NCBI GenBank assembly: GCA_963817635.1
Contig: CAWFPR010000001.1
Location: 296,519 to 360,518, forward strand
Length of the DNA stretch: 64,000 bases
Reading direction: 5' to 3'
From: CAWFPR01 sp963817635
GTDB lineage: Bacteria; Acidobacteriota; Vicinamibacteria; Vicinamibacterales; 2-12-FULL-66-21
The notes beneath the pieces were generated by a model, which worked only from the letters and a program-made list of their open reading frames with translations, had not been told where the DNA came from and did not search any database. This document shows positions 1-7,991 of this stretch, in pieces (positions within the stretch are counted from its first letter, which is position 1; each line of letters begins with the position of its first letter). Both the position numbers and the translations under genes were made by a program.

Positions 1-602
1 GCCTGTCTCCGCTTGATCTCCTGGAACAGCTGCTGCTCGCGCTGCGCATCGGCGGCACGGCCGGCGTCGCGATAGGCGTTGAACAACTGAAAGCGCGGGC
101 CGGCAAGGTTCGGGTCGAGCTCGGCGGCGCGTTCGAACTCGCGCAGCGCGTCGGCCGGCTTGTCGGTCAGCTTGTAGAGGTACCCGAGGTTGTAGTGCGA
201 GATCGGCTCGTCTGGCACGAGCTTGACCATCTGCTCGAACTGCGCGACGGCCTTTTCGTATTGCGCGTCCTTCTTGTAGGCGATGCCCAGGTTGAACCAG
301 GTGTGGGGAAGGGACGGGTCCTCACGCTGCACCCGCTGGAGTTCGTCGATGGCCGGGGCGGTCTTGCCGGCGCGCAGCAGCGCGAGACCGTAGTTGAGCC
401 GCTCGCGCGCGGAGTCAGGCGCAAGGTCCAGGGCCTTCTTGAACTCGTCTACCGCCTGGAGCTGCGTCGTCGGGTTCTCGTAGAAGGCCTTGCCAAGGTT
501 GCGGTGCTGCCAGAGCAGGTCGTCGGCCTGTCGGCCGGCCGGCTGCGGCGCGAGGGTCAGGACGGTGAACAGTGCGGAGACGAACAAGATGGATCGAAGC
601 AC
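1..602 (-). CDS. TPR-repeat secreted protein, 3' end outside window
   Basis: Read on the minus strand from a GTG at 602, preceded by AAGGAG about eight bases upstream. The first 25 or so residues look like a signal peptide (LRSILFVSALFTVLTLA). They are followed by several 34-residue TPR units with typical spacing, for example LNYGLALLRAGKTAPAIDEL, TWFNLGIAYKKDAQYEKAV and SHYNLGYLYKLTDKPADAL. The gene runs off the left edge, so about 200 residues are seen. It follows the CRTAC1 gene ending at 679 by 76 bases and is probably the fifth visible member of the same operon. TPR scaffolds bind other proteins; the partner here is unknown but may be the neighbouring beta-propeller proteins (inference). 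Confidence 0.8.
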   Translation of the reverse strand, partial: MLRSILFVSALFTVLTLAPQPAGRQADDLLWQHRNLGKAFYENPTTQLQAVDEFKKALDLAPDSARERLNYGLALLRAGKTAPAIDELQRVQREDPSLPHTWFNLGIAYKKDAQYEKAVAQFEQMVKLVPDEPISHYNLGYLYKLTDKPADALREFERAAELDPNLAGPRFQLFNAYRDAGRAADAQREQQLFQEIKRRQ

Positions 603-678
603 TCGGCGAACACTCCTTGCGTTGCGGACGAGGCCGCCCGGCCGGCGGGCCCTGGAGGGCCGGCGCGGCCGGGCGCGA

Positions 679-2418
679 TTACTGGCGGGGCCGTGTCTTT
701 GCCGGCGCCGCTTCGTGGATCGTCGTGATGCGATCCACCGGCGCCGTGACGGTCTGCACGATTCCGCTCGGCCAGCGGATCTGGATCGAGGTCACGGCGG
801 TTCCCTCGCCGAGGCCGAAGTGGACGCGCTGGGAACTCTGCCCGGCGTAGCCATTGCCGCCGTCCACTTCGCGAATCATGGTCCGGGCCGGCGTCCTGAC
901 CGTCACCCGCGCGCCGATCGCGTCGCGATTCGACGTCGTGCCGATCAGCTTGAGCGTCATCCAGTGGCCGGTCCCTGTGCTGACGTTGCGGTACAGGAGC
1001 GAATCCTGGTCCGCGTTGGTCTGGTAGAAATCCAGCCTGCCGTCGTTGTCGAAGTCGCTGACGCCGATTCCGCGGCCGTCCTTGTCGTTGTCCACGCCGA
1101 CGGCGGCCGACATCTCCTTGAAGGAGTGGCCGTCGAGGTTGCGGAAGAACTTCTTCTTCTGGTAGCCGCTCCAGGTCATGTTCCCGATCTTCGGCCAGCC
1201 GCGCACGTCCGTGAAATCCACGCCCGGCTTGGTAATCAGATCGACCAGCACCGGAATGTAGTTTTCGGGACTGCCGGAGCGCAAGCCGTTGACGACGAAC
1301 AGGTCCAGGAGGCCGTCGTTGTCGTAGTCGCCGAATTTCGCCGCCCAGCCCCACAGCGTCTCGCACGTGCCGGTCTCACGCGACAGGTCGGTGAAGGTGC
1401 CGTCGGCATTGTTGTGCCACAGCATGTTGCATTCCTTCATGTACTCGTCGGTGATGTTCGTCACGTAGATGTCGAGCCAGCCGTCGTTGTCGTAGTCGCC
1501 CACGTCGACGTTCATGCCCTTGCGGGTGTCCACGCCGATGGCCTTCTCCGAGACGTCGCGGAACGTGCCGTCGCCGTTGTTGAAGTAGATCCGGTCGGTG
1601 CCGTAGTCGGCGGCCAGGTAGATGTCGGGCAGGCCGTCGTTGTTGAAGTCGCCGTGCCCCACGTCGAGCGTCCACCCGGTGGGCCCGGCGAGGCCGGCTT
1701 TGGCGGTCGTCTCCTCGAACCGGCCGTGCCCGTCGCCGTGCCAGAGCGTGACGCCGCCGCCGTTGACGGCCGCGTCGAGATCGTTCGGCAGCACGTGCGG
1801 GTCCTTGAGATCGAGCAGGTTCTCCGGCTTGAAGTAGTTGCCGAAGAGCAGGTCGAGCCGGCCGTCGTTGTCGTAGTCGAAGGCCATCGCCGCGATGGTG
1901 TTCCCGAACTTCGTGAGCCCCGACTGGGCGGTAACGTTCGTGAACGTGCCGGCGTGGTCGTTGTGATAGAGCAGCGGCGTGCCGAATCGGACGACGAGCA
2001 GATCGCGCCAGCCGTCGTTGTCGTAGTCGAACCAGAGCGCATCGGCCACGATCGAGAGCGGATCGTTGCCGCCGCCCACACCGGCCCTGGCGGTCGCGTC
2101 ACTGAACGTCCGGCCGCCATCGTTGTGGAACAGGTGGCTGGACGCGCCTTCGGACGAATCCGTCACGAACAGGTCGTCGAACCCGTCGTTGTCGTAGTCG
2201 CCGACCGCGACGGCGGCGCCACCCGACGTGAACATGCGGAGTACGTCGCCGGCATCGCCCTTGAAGGTTCGCGTGTGATGGCGGACCTGCACACCGGCCG
2301 CCTTCGCGATCTCCTCGAACCGCAGGACCGGGGCCTGGCCGCCGGCCTGCCCACCGGCCAGTCCGGTCGTCAGGGTGACGGCCAGCGCGAACGCACACGC
2401 GACGGCGCGCGCTGTCAC
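679..2418 (-). CDS. CRTAC1-family FG-GAP/VCBS repeat protein with UnbV/ASPIC domain
   Basis: 579 residues. Start GTG at 2418 overlaps the stop of the TPR gene upstream (GTGA). A signal peptide (AVACAFALAVTLTTGLAGG) is followed by repeated calcium-binding-like DYDNDG units, each near a W/F-D-Y/F-DNDG-LDL-FV pattern, forming a predicted beta-propeller over roughly residues 60-470. The C-terminal ~70 residues are an ASPIC/UnbV domain (SNRDAIGARV, HFGLGEG, IRWPSGIVQTV). The family is exported, and its biochemical role is unknown. The same architecture occurs in the genes at 3146-4885 and 4882-7281, so this operon holds three paralogues. The long open frames on the opposite strand are antisense shadows of the DNDG repeats. 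Confidence 0.9.
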   Translation of the reverse strand: MTARAVACAFALAVTLTTGLAGGQAGGQAPVLRFEEIAKAAGVQVRHHTRTFKGDAGDVLRMFTSGGAAVAVGDYDNDGFDDLFVTDSSEGASSHLFHNDGGRTFSDATARAGVGGGNDPLSIVADALWFDYDNDGWRDLLVVRFGTPLLYHNDHAGTFTNVTAQSGLTKFGNTIAAMAFDYDNDGRLDLLFGNYFKPENLLDLKDPHVLPNDLDAAVNGGGVTLWHGDGHGRFEETTAKAGLAGPTGWTLDVGHGDFNNDGLPDIYLAADYGTDRIYFNNGDGTFRDVSEKAIGVDTRKGMNVDVGDYDNDGWLDIYVTNITDEYMKECNMLWHNNADGTFTDLSRETGTCETLWGWAAKFGDYDNDGLLDLFVVNGLRSGSPENYIPVLVDLITKPGVDFTDVRGWPKIGNMTWSGYQKKKFFRNLDGHSFKEMSAAVGVDNDKDGRGIGVSDFDNDGRLDFYQTNADQDSLLYRNVSTGTGHWMTLKLIGTTSNRDAIGARVTVRTPARTMIREVDGGNGYAGQSSQRVHFGLGEGTAVTSIQIRWPSGIVQTVTAPVDRITTIHEAAPAKTRPRQ

Positions 2419-3149
2419 TGCTGCCCCCACAGGTCGCCGAGACTCGTGTCCACGCGCTTGGAGGGATCGTAGGCCGAGTCCATCAGCGTCTTCAGCTGCT
2501 CCGGGCTCGCGGCGAGCCGCGCCTTGAGCGCCGCGTTGTCGGGGAAGGCGGCGAGCCCCGTGCGCCAGGTGTTGGTCGCGCTGGTCATGTCGTCGATCTT
2601 CCAAAAACCGTCGCCGAGCGCGACGTAAACGCGGGCGTGGTAGGGACGCTTCGGTTCGCCGTTCTGAATCTTGAGCGCGGCCTGAAGGTCGTTGATGCCG
2701 AGCTGGGTCCGGTTGAAAATCCGCGGCCAGAAAAGATAGCTGTTGCCGCGTGTGTAGTACCCGATCCAGGTCGGTTTCAGGTCGAGCGCCTTCGTGAACT
2801 CTCCGAGCGCGTTGTTGGCCAGGATCACCTGGGTGATGGCGCCGGCCGCGGGAATCTTGTCGACGTAGGCGAACCCGTAGTTGAGATGGGCGTTCGACGC
2901 CGTCGGATGCGCGGTCACCAGTTTCTGGAAGAACGCAATCGCACGGTCGTACTCGCTCGCCTGGATCACGGCTATCCGGTAATCGTTGCCGGCCCGCAGG
3001 TCGTCAGGCGCCGCCTCGAGTGCCCGTTCGAACGGTGCGAGCGCATCGGCGGCCGCGCCCTGCGCCACCCCGGCGGCCAGCGGCTGCCCGGCGGAGACGG
3101 CGATCACCGCGGCGCACGCGAGCGCCGCTGCACGGATTTCCTCTTTCAT
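2415..3149 (-). CDS. Secreted TPR-like protein between two CRTAC1 genes
   Basis: 244 residues. The ATG at 3149 overlaps the upstream stop (ATGA), and its own stop overlaps the next start (GTGA), so translation with both CRTAC1 neighbours is probably coupled. The N-terminus has a signal peptide (IRAAALACAAVIAVSAG). Residues ~35-230 contain TPR-like helices (PFERALEAAPDDLRAGNDYR, FFQKLVTAHPTASNAHLNYG, FTKALDLKPTWIGYYTRGN). It is a helical repeat scaffold with no enzymatic motif. Its conserved position suggests a structural partner of the propeller proteins (inference). Confidence 0.85.
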   Translation of the reverse strand: MKEEIRAAALACAAVIAVSAGQPLAAGVAQGAAADALAPFERALEAAPDDLRAGNDYRIAVIQASEYDRAIAFFQKLVTAHPTASNAHLNYGFAYVDKIPAAGAITQVILANNALGEFTKALDLKPTWIGYYTRGNSYLFWPRIFNRTQLGINDLQAALKIQNGEPKRPYHARVYVALGDGFWKIDDMTSATNTWRTGLAAFPDNAALKARLAASPEQLKTLMDSAYDPSKRVDTSLGDLWGQQ

Positions 3150-4885
3150 CGACTACTCTTCCCCTTCTCCATGAACGGAGCCGGCGCCTTCGCGCCCTCC
3201 GTGATCCGCACGATCCGATCGACCGGCAGGTTGTCGAATGTCTGCCGCAGGCCGGAGGGCCAGCGGATCTCCATGTGGTCGATCCGGGTCGCCGCCGCCA
3301 GCCCGACGTGGATGCGCGCGCTGCCCTGGCTGGCAAAGCCGTTGCCGCCGTCGATCGATCGCAGGAGCGTGCGGCCGCCGGCGGTCACCCGCACCTGGGC
3401 GCCCACGGCGCCGCGATTCGAGGTGGTGCCGGCGAGCACGAACTCGGCCCAGTGACCGACGGCCGGCAGCACGTTGTGATACAGGTACGGATCGCCGCTC
3501 GCATTGGCCACGAACAGGTCCATCCGGCCGTCGTTGTCGAAGTCGGCGACCGCCACGCCCCGGCCGTCGCGGATCGAATCCACGCCGTACTTCCCCGCCT
3601 GGTCGGTGAACGCCTGCCCGCGCTCGTTGTGGAACAGCCGCTTCTTCTGGTACCCGCTGAGCGTCTTGTTGCCCATCGGCGGCCAGTTGCGCGCATCCGA
3701 CAGATCGATGTCGGGCTTGACGATCATCTCGAAGATGTCCGTCACGTAGTTCTCGGACCCGGCCGACACCCAGCCGTTGGTGACGTACAAATCGAGCCAG
3801 CCGTCATTGTCGTAGTCGAAGAACTTCGCCCCCCAGCCCCACCCCGTGTCGTAGGTGCTGGTCTCGCGCGAGACGTCGGTGAACGTCAGGTCACCGTTGT
3901 TCTTCCAGAGGAAGTTGCCCTCGCGCATGTAGTCGTCGGTGATGTTCGTGACGTAGATGTCGAGCAGGCCGTCGTTGTCGAAGTCGCCCCACTCGGCGTT
4001 CATGCCCTTCTTCGTGTCGATGCCGATCGCCTTTTCGGTCCTGTCGGTGAAGGTGCCGTTCCCGTTGTTGCTGAAGAACCGGTCAGTGCCGAAGTCGCAT
4101 GCGACGTAGAGATCGTCCCAGCCGTCGTTGTTGGCATCGCCGTGGCCGAGATCGAGCGTCCAGCCGCTCAGATGGAGGCCGAGCCGCTCGGTCACGTCGG
4201 TGAACGTCCCGTTGCCTTCGTTGTGGAACGCGAACAGGCCGCCGCCGTTGTTGGCCGTCTCGAAGCTCTCGGGAAAGAAGCGCGGCGTTGCCGGATCGAA
4301 GAGGTTGACCGGCTTGAAGTACGCGCCGATGAACAGATCGACCCGGCCATCGTGGTCGTAGTCGAACGCCAGGGCGGTGATCGCGTTCATGTACCGGTCG
4401 AGCCCGGCGGCCCGGGCGACCTCCTTGAAGCGTCCGCCGCCCAGGTTCTCGTACAGCTCGTTGTGTCCGAACCGGACGACGAGCAAATCGGGCCGGCCGT
4501 CGTTGTTGAAGTCGAGCCACAGCGCATCGGCCGACGCGTTGGCCGCGTCGTTGCCGGTGCCAATCCCGGCCTGGGCCGCGACATCGGTGAACGTGAGGTT
4601 CCCGTTGTTGTGGTAAAGGTGGTTGCGCCCGTCGATCGACGAGTCGGTGACGAACAGATCCTCGAAGCCGTCGCCATCGTAGTCGGCCGCGACCGCCGAC
4701 GCCCCGAGCGCCGTGTAGCCCGCCATGATCTTCGCGTACTTGTTCTCGAACACGCGGTTGTGGTGCGCGTGCGCCACCCCCGCGCGAGCCGTGATGTCGT
4801 CGAACCCGGGCTGGACGTCGGCGTGCTGTCCGGCCGCGGGCACCGACAGGATCGCGACGGCCATCAGGCCGGCAAGGTGCCTCAT
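3146..4885 (-). CDS. CRTAC1-family FG-GAP/VCBS repeat protein with UnbV/ASPIC domain
   Basis: 579 residues, exactly the length of the paralogue at 679-2418. Start ATG at 4885 overlaps the upstream stop (ATGA). The signal peptide is MRHLAGLMAVAILSVPAAG. VCBS/FG-GAP units follow with DYDGDG, DFNNDG, DYDHDG and DANNDG motifs, and the C-terminus is an ASPIC domain (SNRGAVGAQVRV, GNGFASQG, IRWPSGLRQTF). A longer open frame exists upstream but it is antisense-like read-through of the next gene. Predicted to be exported; a precise function is not known for this family. Confidence 0.9.
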   Translation of the reverse strand: MRHLAGLMAVAILSVPAAGQHADVQPGFDDITARAGVAHAHHNRVFENKYAKIMAGYTALGASAVAADYDGDGFEDLFVTDSSIDGRNHLYHNNGNLTFTDVAAQAGIGTGNDAANASADALWLDFNNDGRPDLLVVRFGHNELYENLGGGRFKEVARAAGLDRYMNAITALAFDYDHDGRVDLFIGAYFKPVNLFDPATPRFFPESFETANNGGGLFAFHNEGNGTFTDVTERLGLHLSGWTLDLGHGDANNDGWDDLYVACDFGTDRFFSNNGNGTFTDRTEKAIGIDTKKGMNAEWGDFDNDGLLDIYVTNITDDYMREGNFLWKNNGDLTFTDVSRETSTYDTGWGWGAKFFDYDNDGWLDLYVTNGWVSAGSENYVTDIFEMIVKPDIDLSDARNWPPMGNKTLSGYQKKRLFHNERGQAFTDQAGKYGVDSIRDGRGVAVADFDNDGRMDLFVANASGDPYLYHNVLPAVGHWAEFVLAGTTSNRGAVGAQVRVTAGGRTLLRSIDGGNGFASQGSARIHVGLAAATRIDHMEIRWPSGLRQTFDNLPVDRIVRITEGAKAPAPFMEKGKSSR

Positions 4886-7281
4886 TTCACCGTTCCTGAC
4901 GCCGGCACGTCGTACTTGCGAACCAGCGGATCGCTGTTCGGACCACCGCTCGCGCCGGCCTCGGTGATCTGCACGATCTGATCGGCGGCCACGTCGGTGA
5001 ACGTCTGCTTCACGCCGGTCACCGGCCACTCGACGACCAGCTCGTCCACCTTGCCGGCAGCGCCGAGGCCGAAGTACTGGCGCAGCGTGCTCTGCGAACC
5101 GTACCCGTCGCCGAGGACGACCTCCCGCATCTGCCGCATGGCGCCAATGCGAGCATACACCCGCGCCCCCACGGCGTCCCGGTTCGACCTGGTACCGACG
5201 AGCTCGACGCCGAGCCAGTGACGCGTGCCGGCGAGTTCGTTCTTCAGCAGCGCGTGGCGATCGGTGGACGCCGCCACGGCGATGTCGAGCACGCCACGGT
5301 TCCAGAAGTCGGCCAGCGCCACGCCCCGGCTGTTGAGCAGCAGGTCCGTGCCGGACGCGCGTCCCGCCTCGAGGAAGGTGCCGTCGCCGTTGCTGCGCAG
5401 GTAGCGGTTCCGTTCGTAGCCATGCCACGAACGGCGGCCGAACCATTTCGGATCGAAGAACTTGCCCGTCTTGTACTCGCCCTGGGCGCTGACGACGCTG
5501 TTGAGGAACTCCAGCTCGATCTCGGTGCCGCGATCGTTGTAGACCCAGCCGTTCGCCGAGTAGATGTCCAGCCAGCCGTCGTTGTCGAAATCGCCGAATG
5601 CCGACCCCCAGAACCAGCCGGGAGGATTCGCGCCGGCGGCCCACGTCACGTCGTCGAAGGTGCCGTCGCCGCGGTTGCGCAGCAGGGCGTTGCCCGAGGC
5701 CATCTGCCGGAACACGGCCGGAAAGGCGAGGCCCGACTGCCGCAGGATCTGGAAGTAGAGCGGCATGTCGGTGCGCCAGACCCCCTGGCGCCACGTATTG
5801 AGCATGTAGCGCCACACGGTCGGCGGGTCGGCGAACCAGGCGTGTTCGGACCTGATGTTTGCGACGTACAGATCGAGCCAGCCGTCGTTGTCGTAGTCGC
5901 CCATCGAGGCGCTCATGCCGGCGCCGTAGTCGAGCGTCCCGCTCTTGACGGTCACGTCGGTGAACGTGCCGTTCCGGTTGTTGTGGTACAGGGTCTTGCG
6001 GCCGAAATCGTTGACGACATACAGATCCGGGTAGCGGTCGTTGTCGTAGTCGCCCCACACCGTGCCAAGGCACAGCCCCGTGTCGCCGACGCCGGCCTGG
6101 TCGGTCACGTCCGTGAAGGTGCCGTCACCGTTGTTGTGATAGAGGCGGTTCGGCTCGCCGTTGCGCGCGTAGAAGGTCGTCGGAATCTTGAGGCGCGGAT
6201 CCAGGTAGCGGCCGACGTACAGGTCGAGCAGCCCGTCGTTGTCGTAGTCGCCCCACGAGGCGACCGTGGTGCAGCAGTCGGCGCCGATCTTCGACGCCGC
6301 GGTGACGTCGGTGAACGTCCCGTCGCCGTTGTTGCGAAACAGCTGGTTGTGCGAGAACGTCCGGCTGACGAAGAGATCCTTGTCGCCGTCGTTGTCGTAG
6401 TCGGCGAACACGCCGACACTGACGCCGTCGAGCCCGCCGAGCCCCGCCTGCGCCGTGATGTCCTCGAACGTTCCGTCGCGGCGGTTGCGCAAGAGGCGCG
6501 ACTCGACGCCGTCGGGGATGAACAGATCGTAGAAGCCGTCGTTGTCGACATCGACCGCCGAAATGCCGCCGGGACCGTACCGAATCATCCCGAACCGCAT
6601 CGACTCGTCGAGGAAGGCGGGATAGAACTGGTTGACGAAGTCGACGCCGGCCGCGTGGGCCACGTTCTCGAACAGCGGCCGTGACGCGATCACCCGCTCT
6701 CCCTCGAGAAGCGACGCCGAGTGAATCCGCAGGCCGGCCGGCGTGCGATCGAACGCCATCCTGAACCGTGCCCGGTCGATCCCGGAACGTGGCTCGCCGG
6801 CCGGCGTGCCGATCGATTCGAACCGAACGGTCGCGACCAGCCGCGAGCCGCCCCACTGTTCCATGCGGTCGATGTGCAGCGCGGTTTCCTCAATCGAGGT
6901 GAAACTGTCCCGGTACGCGCGCCACTCCGCCACCGCGGCGGCCCGATCCGCGGCAGCGCCGTCCGACTGCTGCCGGTACTGCCGCACGCCGTCGCGCTCG
7001 CCGGCCAGCGTACGCGTGGCGAGGCCGAGACGCGTGCCCGCGAATTCCGGCGAATAGAACTGCCCGATCGCGTCCGCGTCGCCGCCGGAAATGGCGGCGG
7101 CGAGCGGGTCGAGCAACTGCGCGACGTCGCGGCCGGACTCGTAGAAGGCGATGCCGCGGCGATTGAGCCAGATCGACATCGCCACGGTGGCCACGGCCAT
7201 CACGACGAGGCCGACGAGGAGGCGCCGGCGCGTGATTCGGCGGGTAGGGCTCGGCGATTTCTGAACGGTCTCTGGTAGCAT
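4882..7281 (-). CDS. Membrane-anchored CRTAC1-family protein with extra N-terminal domain
   Basis: 799 residues, first gene of the visible operon. Residues ~20-40 form one transmembrane helix (LLVGLVVMAVATVAMSIWL) after a short Arg-rich cytoplasmic start. Residues ~45-200 are an extra domain containing an SnoaL-like ISGGDADAIGQFYS stretch. The rest is the usual VCBS/FG-GAP propeller (DVDNDG, DYDNDG, DYDNDR) and a C-terminal ASPIC domain (SNRDAVGARVYA, GDGYGSQS, VEWPVTGVKQTF). Unlike its two paralogues it is probably tethered to the membrane rather than released. The 209 bases upstream of 7281 are the likely promoter region; I see no clear -35/-10 pair there. Confidence 0.88.
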   Translation of the reverse strand: MLPETVQKSPSPTRRITRRRLLVGLVVMAVATVAMSIWLNRRGIAFYESGRDVAQLLDPLAAAISGGDADAIGQFYSPEFAGTRLGLATRTLAGERDGVRQYRQQSDGAAADRAAAVAEWRAYRDSFTSIEETALHIDRMEQWGGSRLVATVRFESIGTPAGEPRSGIDRARFRMAFDRTPAGLRIHSASLLEGERVIASRPLFENVAHAAGVDFVNQFYPAFLDESMRFGMIRYGPGGISAVDVDNDGFYDLFIPDGVESRLLRNRRDGTFEDITAQAGLGGLDGVSVGVFADYDNDGDKDLFVSRTFSHNQLFRNNGDGTFTDVTAASKIGADCCTTVASWGDYDNDGLLDLYVGRYLDPRLKIPTTFYARNGEPNRLYHNNGDGTFTDVTDQAGVGDTGLCLGTVWGDYDNDRYPDLYVVNDFGRKTLYHNNRNGTFTDVTVKSGTLDYGAGMSASMGDYDNDGWLDLYVANIRSEHAWFADPPTVWRYMLNTWRQGVWRTDMPLYFQILRQSGLAFPAVFRQMASGNALLRNRGDGTFDDVTWAAGANPPGWFWGSAFGDFDNDGWLDIYSANGWVYNDRGTEIELEFLNSVVSAQGEYKTGKFFDPKWFGRRSWHGYERNRYLRSNGDGTFLEAGRASGTDLLLNSRGVALADFWNRGVLDIAVAASTDRHALLKNELAGTRHWLGVELVGTRSNRDAVGARVYARIGAMRQMREVVLGDGYGSQSTLRQYFGLGAAGKVDELVVEWPVTGVKQTFTDVAADQIVQITEAGASGGPNSDPLVRKYDVPASGTVK

Positions 7282-7490
7282 TATTCCTTCAAACCCATCG
7301 TCATCCGACTGGCTGTGAGACGCGGCCGCTCCGGACGGTTCCGTTCATCCGGTGGGACCCCGCCGCCGACACGAGCGCGACCCGAACGCCCGGGTGCGCG
7401 CGAGTGCGCCGCTTTGGAGCGTGGATGTGATGCGGGCGGAACTCCCGCGTGCGGCGCCGGGGCACCCGCCGCCCGCGCCGTGGGTGTCCG

Positions 7491-7667
7491 CTACACGTTG
7501 TGAATCAGCTTCTCGACCATCTCCGGCGAGGGCGGATTGGCCGCCATCTCCGGGTGCGCCTTCATCGTATGCACCTTGATGTGCTCCATCAACTCCTCGC
7601 GGGTTGACGACACCACCTCGAACGGGCATTTCGCCCCCGCTTCCGCACACACGAGCTTGTAGGCCAT
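7491..7667 (-). CDS. DUF1059-family small protein
   Basis: 58 residues starting MAYKLVCAEAGAKCPFEV, the classic opening of DUF1059 (a small predicted metal-binding family). The later ELMEHIKVH and KAHPEM stretch carries the conserved histidines. I chose the ATG at 7667 because AAGGAGGAGAGG lies immediately upstream. An in-frame GTG at 7706 would add 13 residues with no ribosome site. The family has been linked to stress responses, but its biochemical role is not established. Confidence 0.85.
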   Translation of the reverse strand: MAYKLVCAEAGAKCPFEVVSSTREELMEHIKVHTMKAHPEMAANPPSPEMVEKLIHNV

Positions 7668-7991
7668 GTCCTCTCCTCCTTCATCGAACGCCGGCATCGT
7701 CGTCACTTCGTCGATCGGAAAGGTCGTGACGGGACACTTGTCTCCCTGGCAGGCCTCGCGGCAGATCGCCTGACCGACGGTGTTGGGCGGCTGCGCGAAC
7801 CGGCTCGGCGTCGAAGAAACACAGTCTGGGTGATGGTTCTGGCCCGGCGAGCCATAGAGTTATGGGTGCACGATGGGAATGGTCATGGTACGGCGCCAGC
7901 CGGATAGTGTCAACGCATTATTTGAATTGACCTGAAATCGGTTTGGCCCCCAATATCGGCGCTTGATTGCATCGCGAATGGAGTTCCCGGC
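7668..7991. other. 324-base gap with an open but start-less Cys-rich frame
   Basis: No ATG-initiated gene is evident. On the minus strand the DUF1059 frame stays open upstream to a TAA near 7860. It translates into a Cys/His-containing stretch (HHPDCVSSTPSRFA, then AICREACQGDKCPV) that runs into the DUF1059 N-terminus. This could be a remnant of an upstream gene or an unrecognised longer product. The plus-strand side near 7900-7991 presumably holds the promoter of the SGNH-like gene. Confidence 0.4.

Noticed and set aside
490..6684. Long plus-strand open frames (490-2472, 3020-4981, 5218-6684) opposite the CRTAC1 genes
   Set aside because: They are Val/Arg/Glu-rich mirror translations of the DNDG repeats, with no domains, and the minus-strand frames have signal peptides, overlaps and family motifs.
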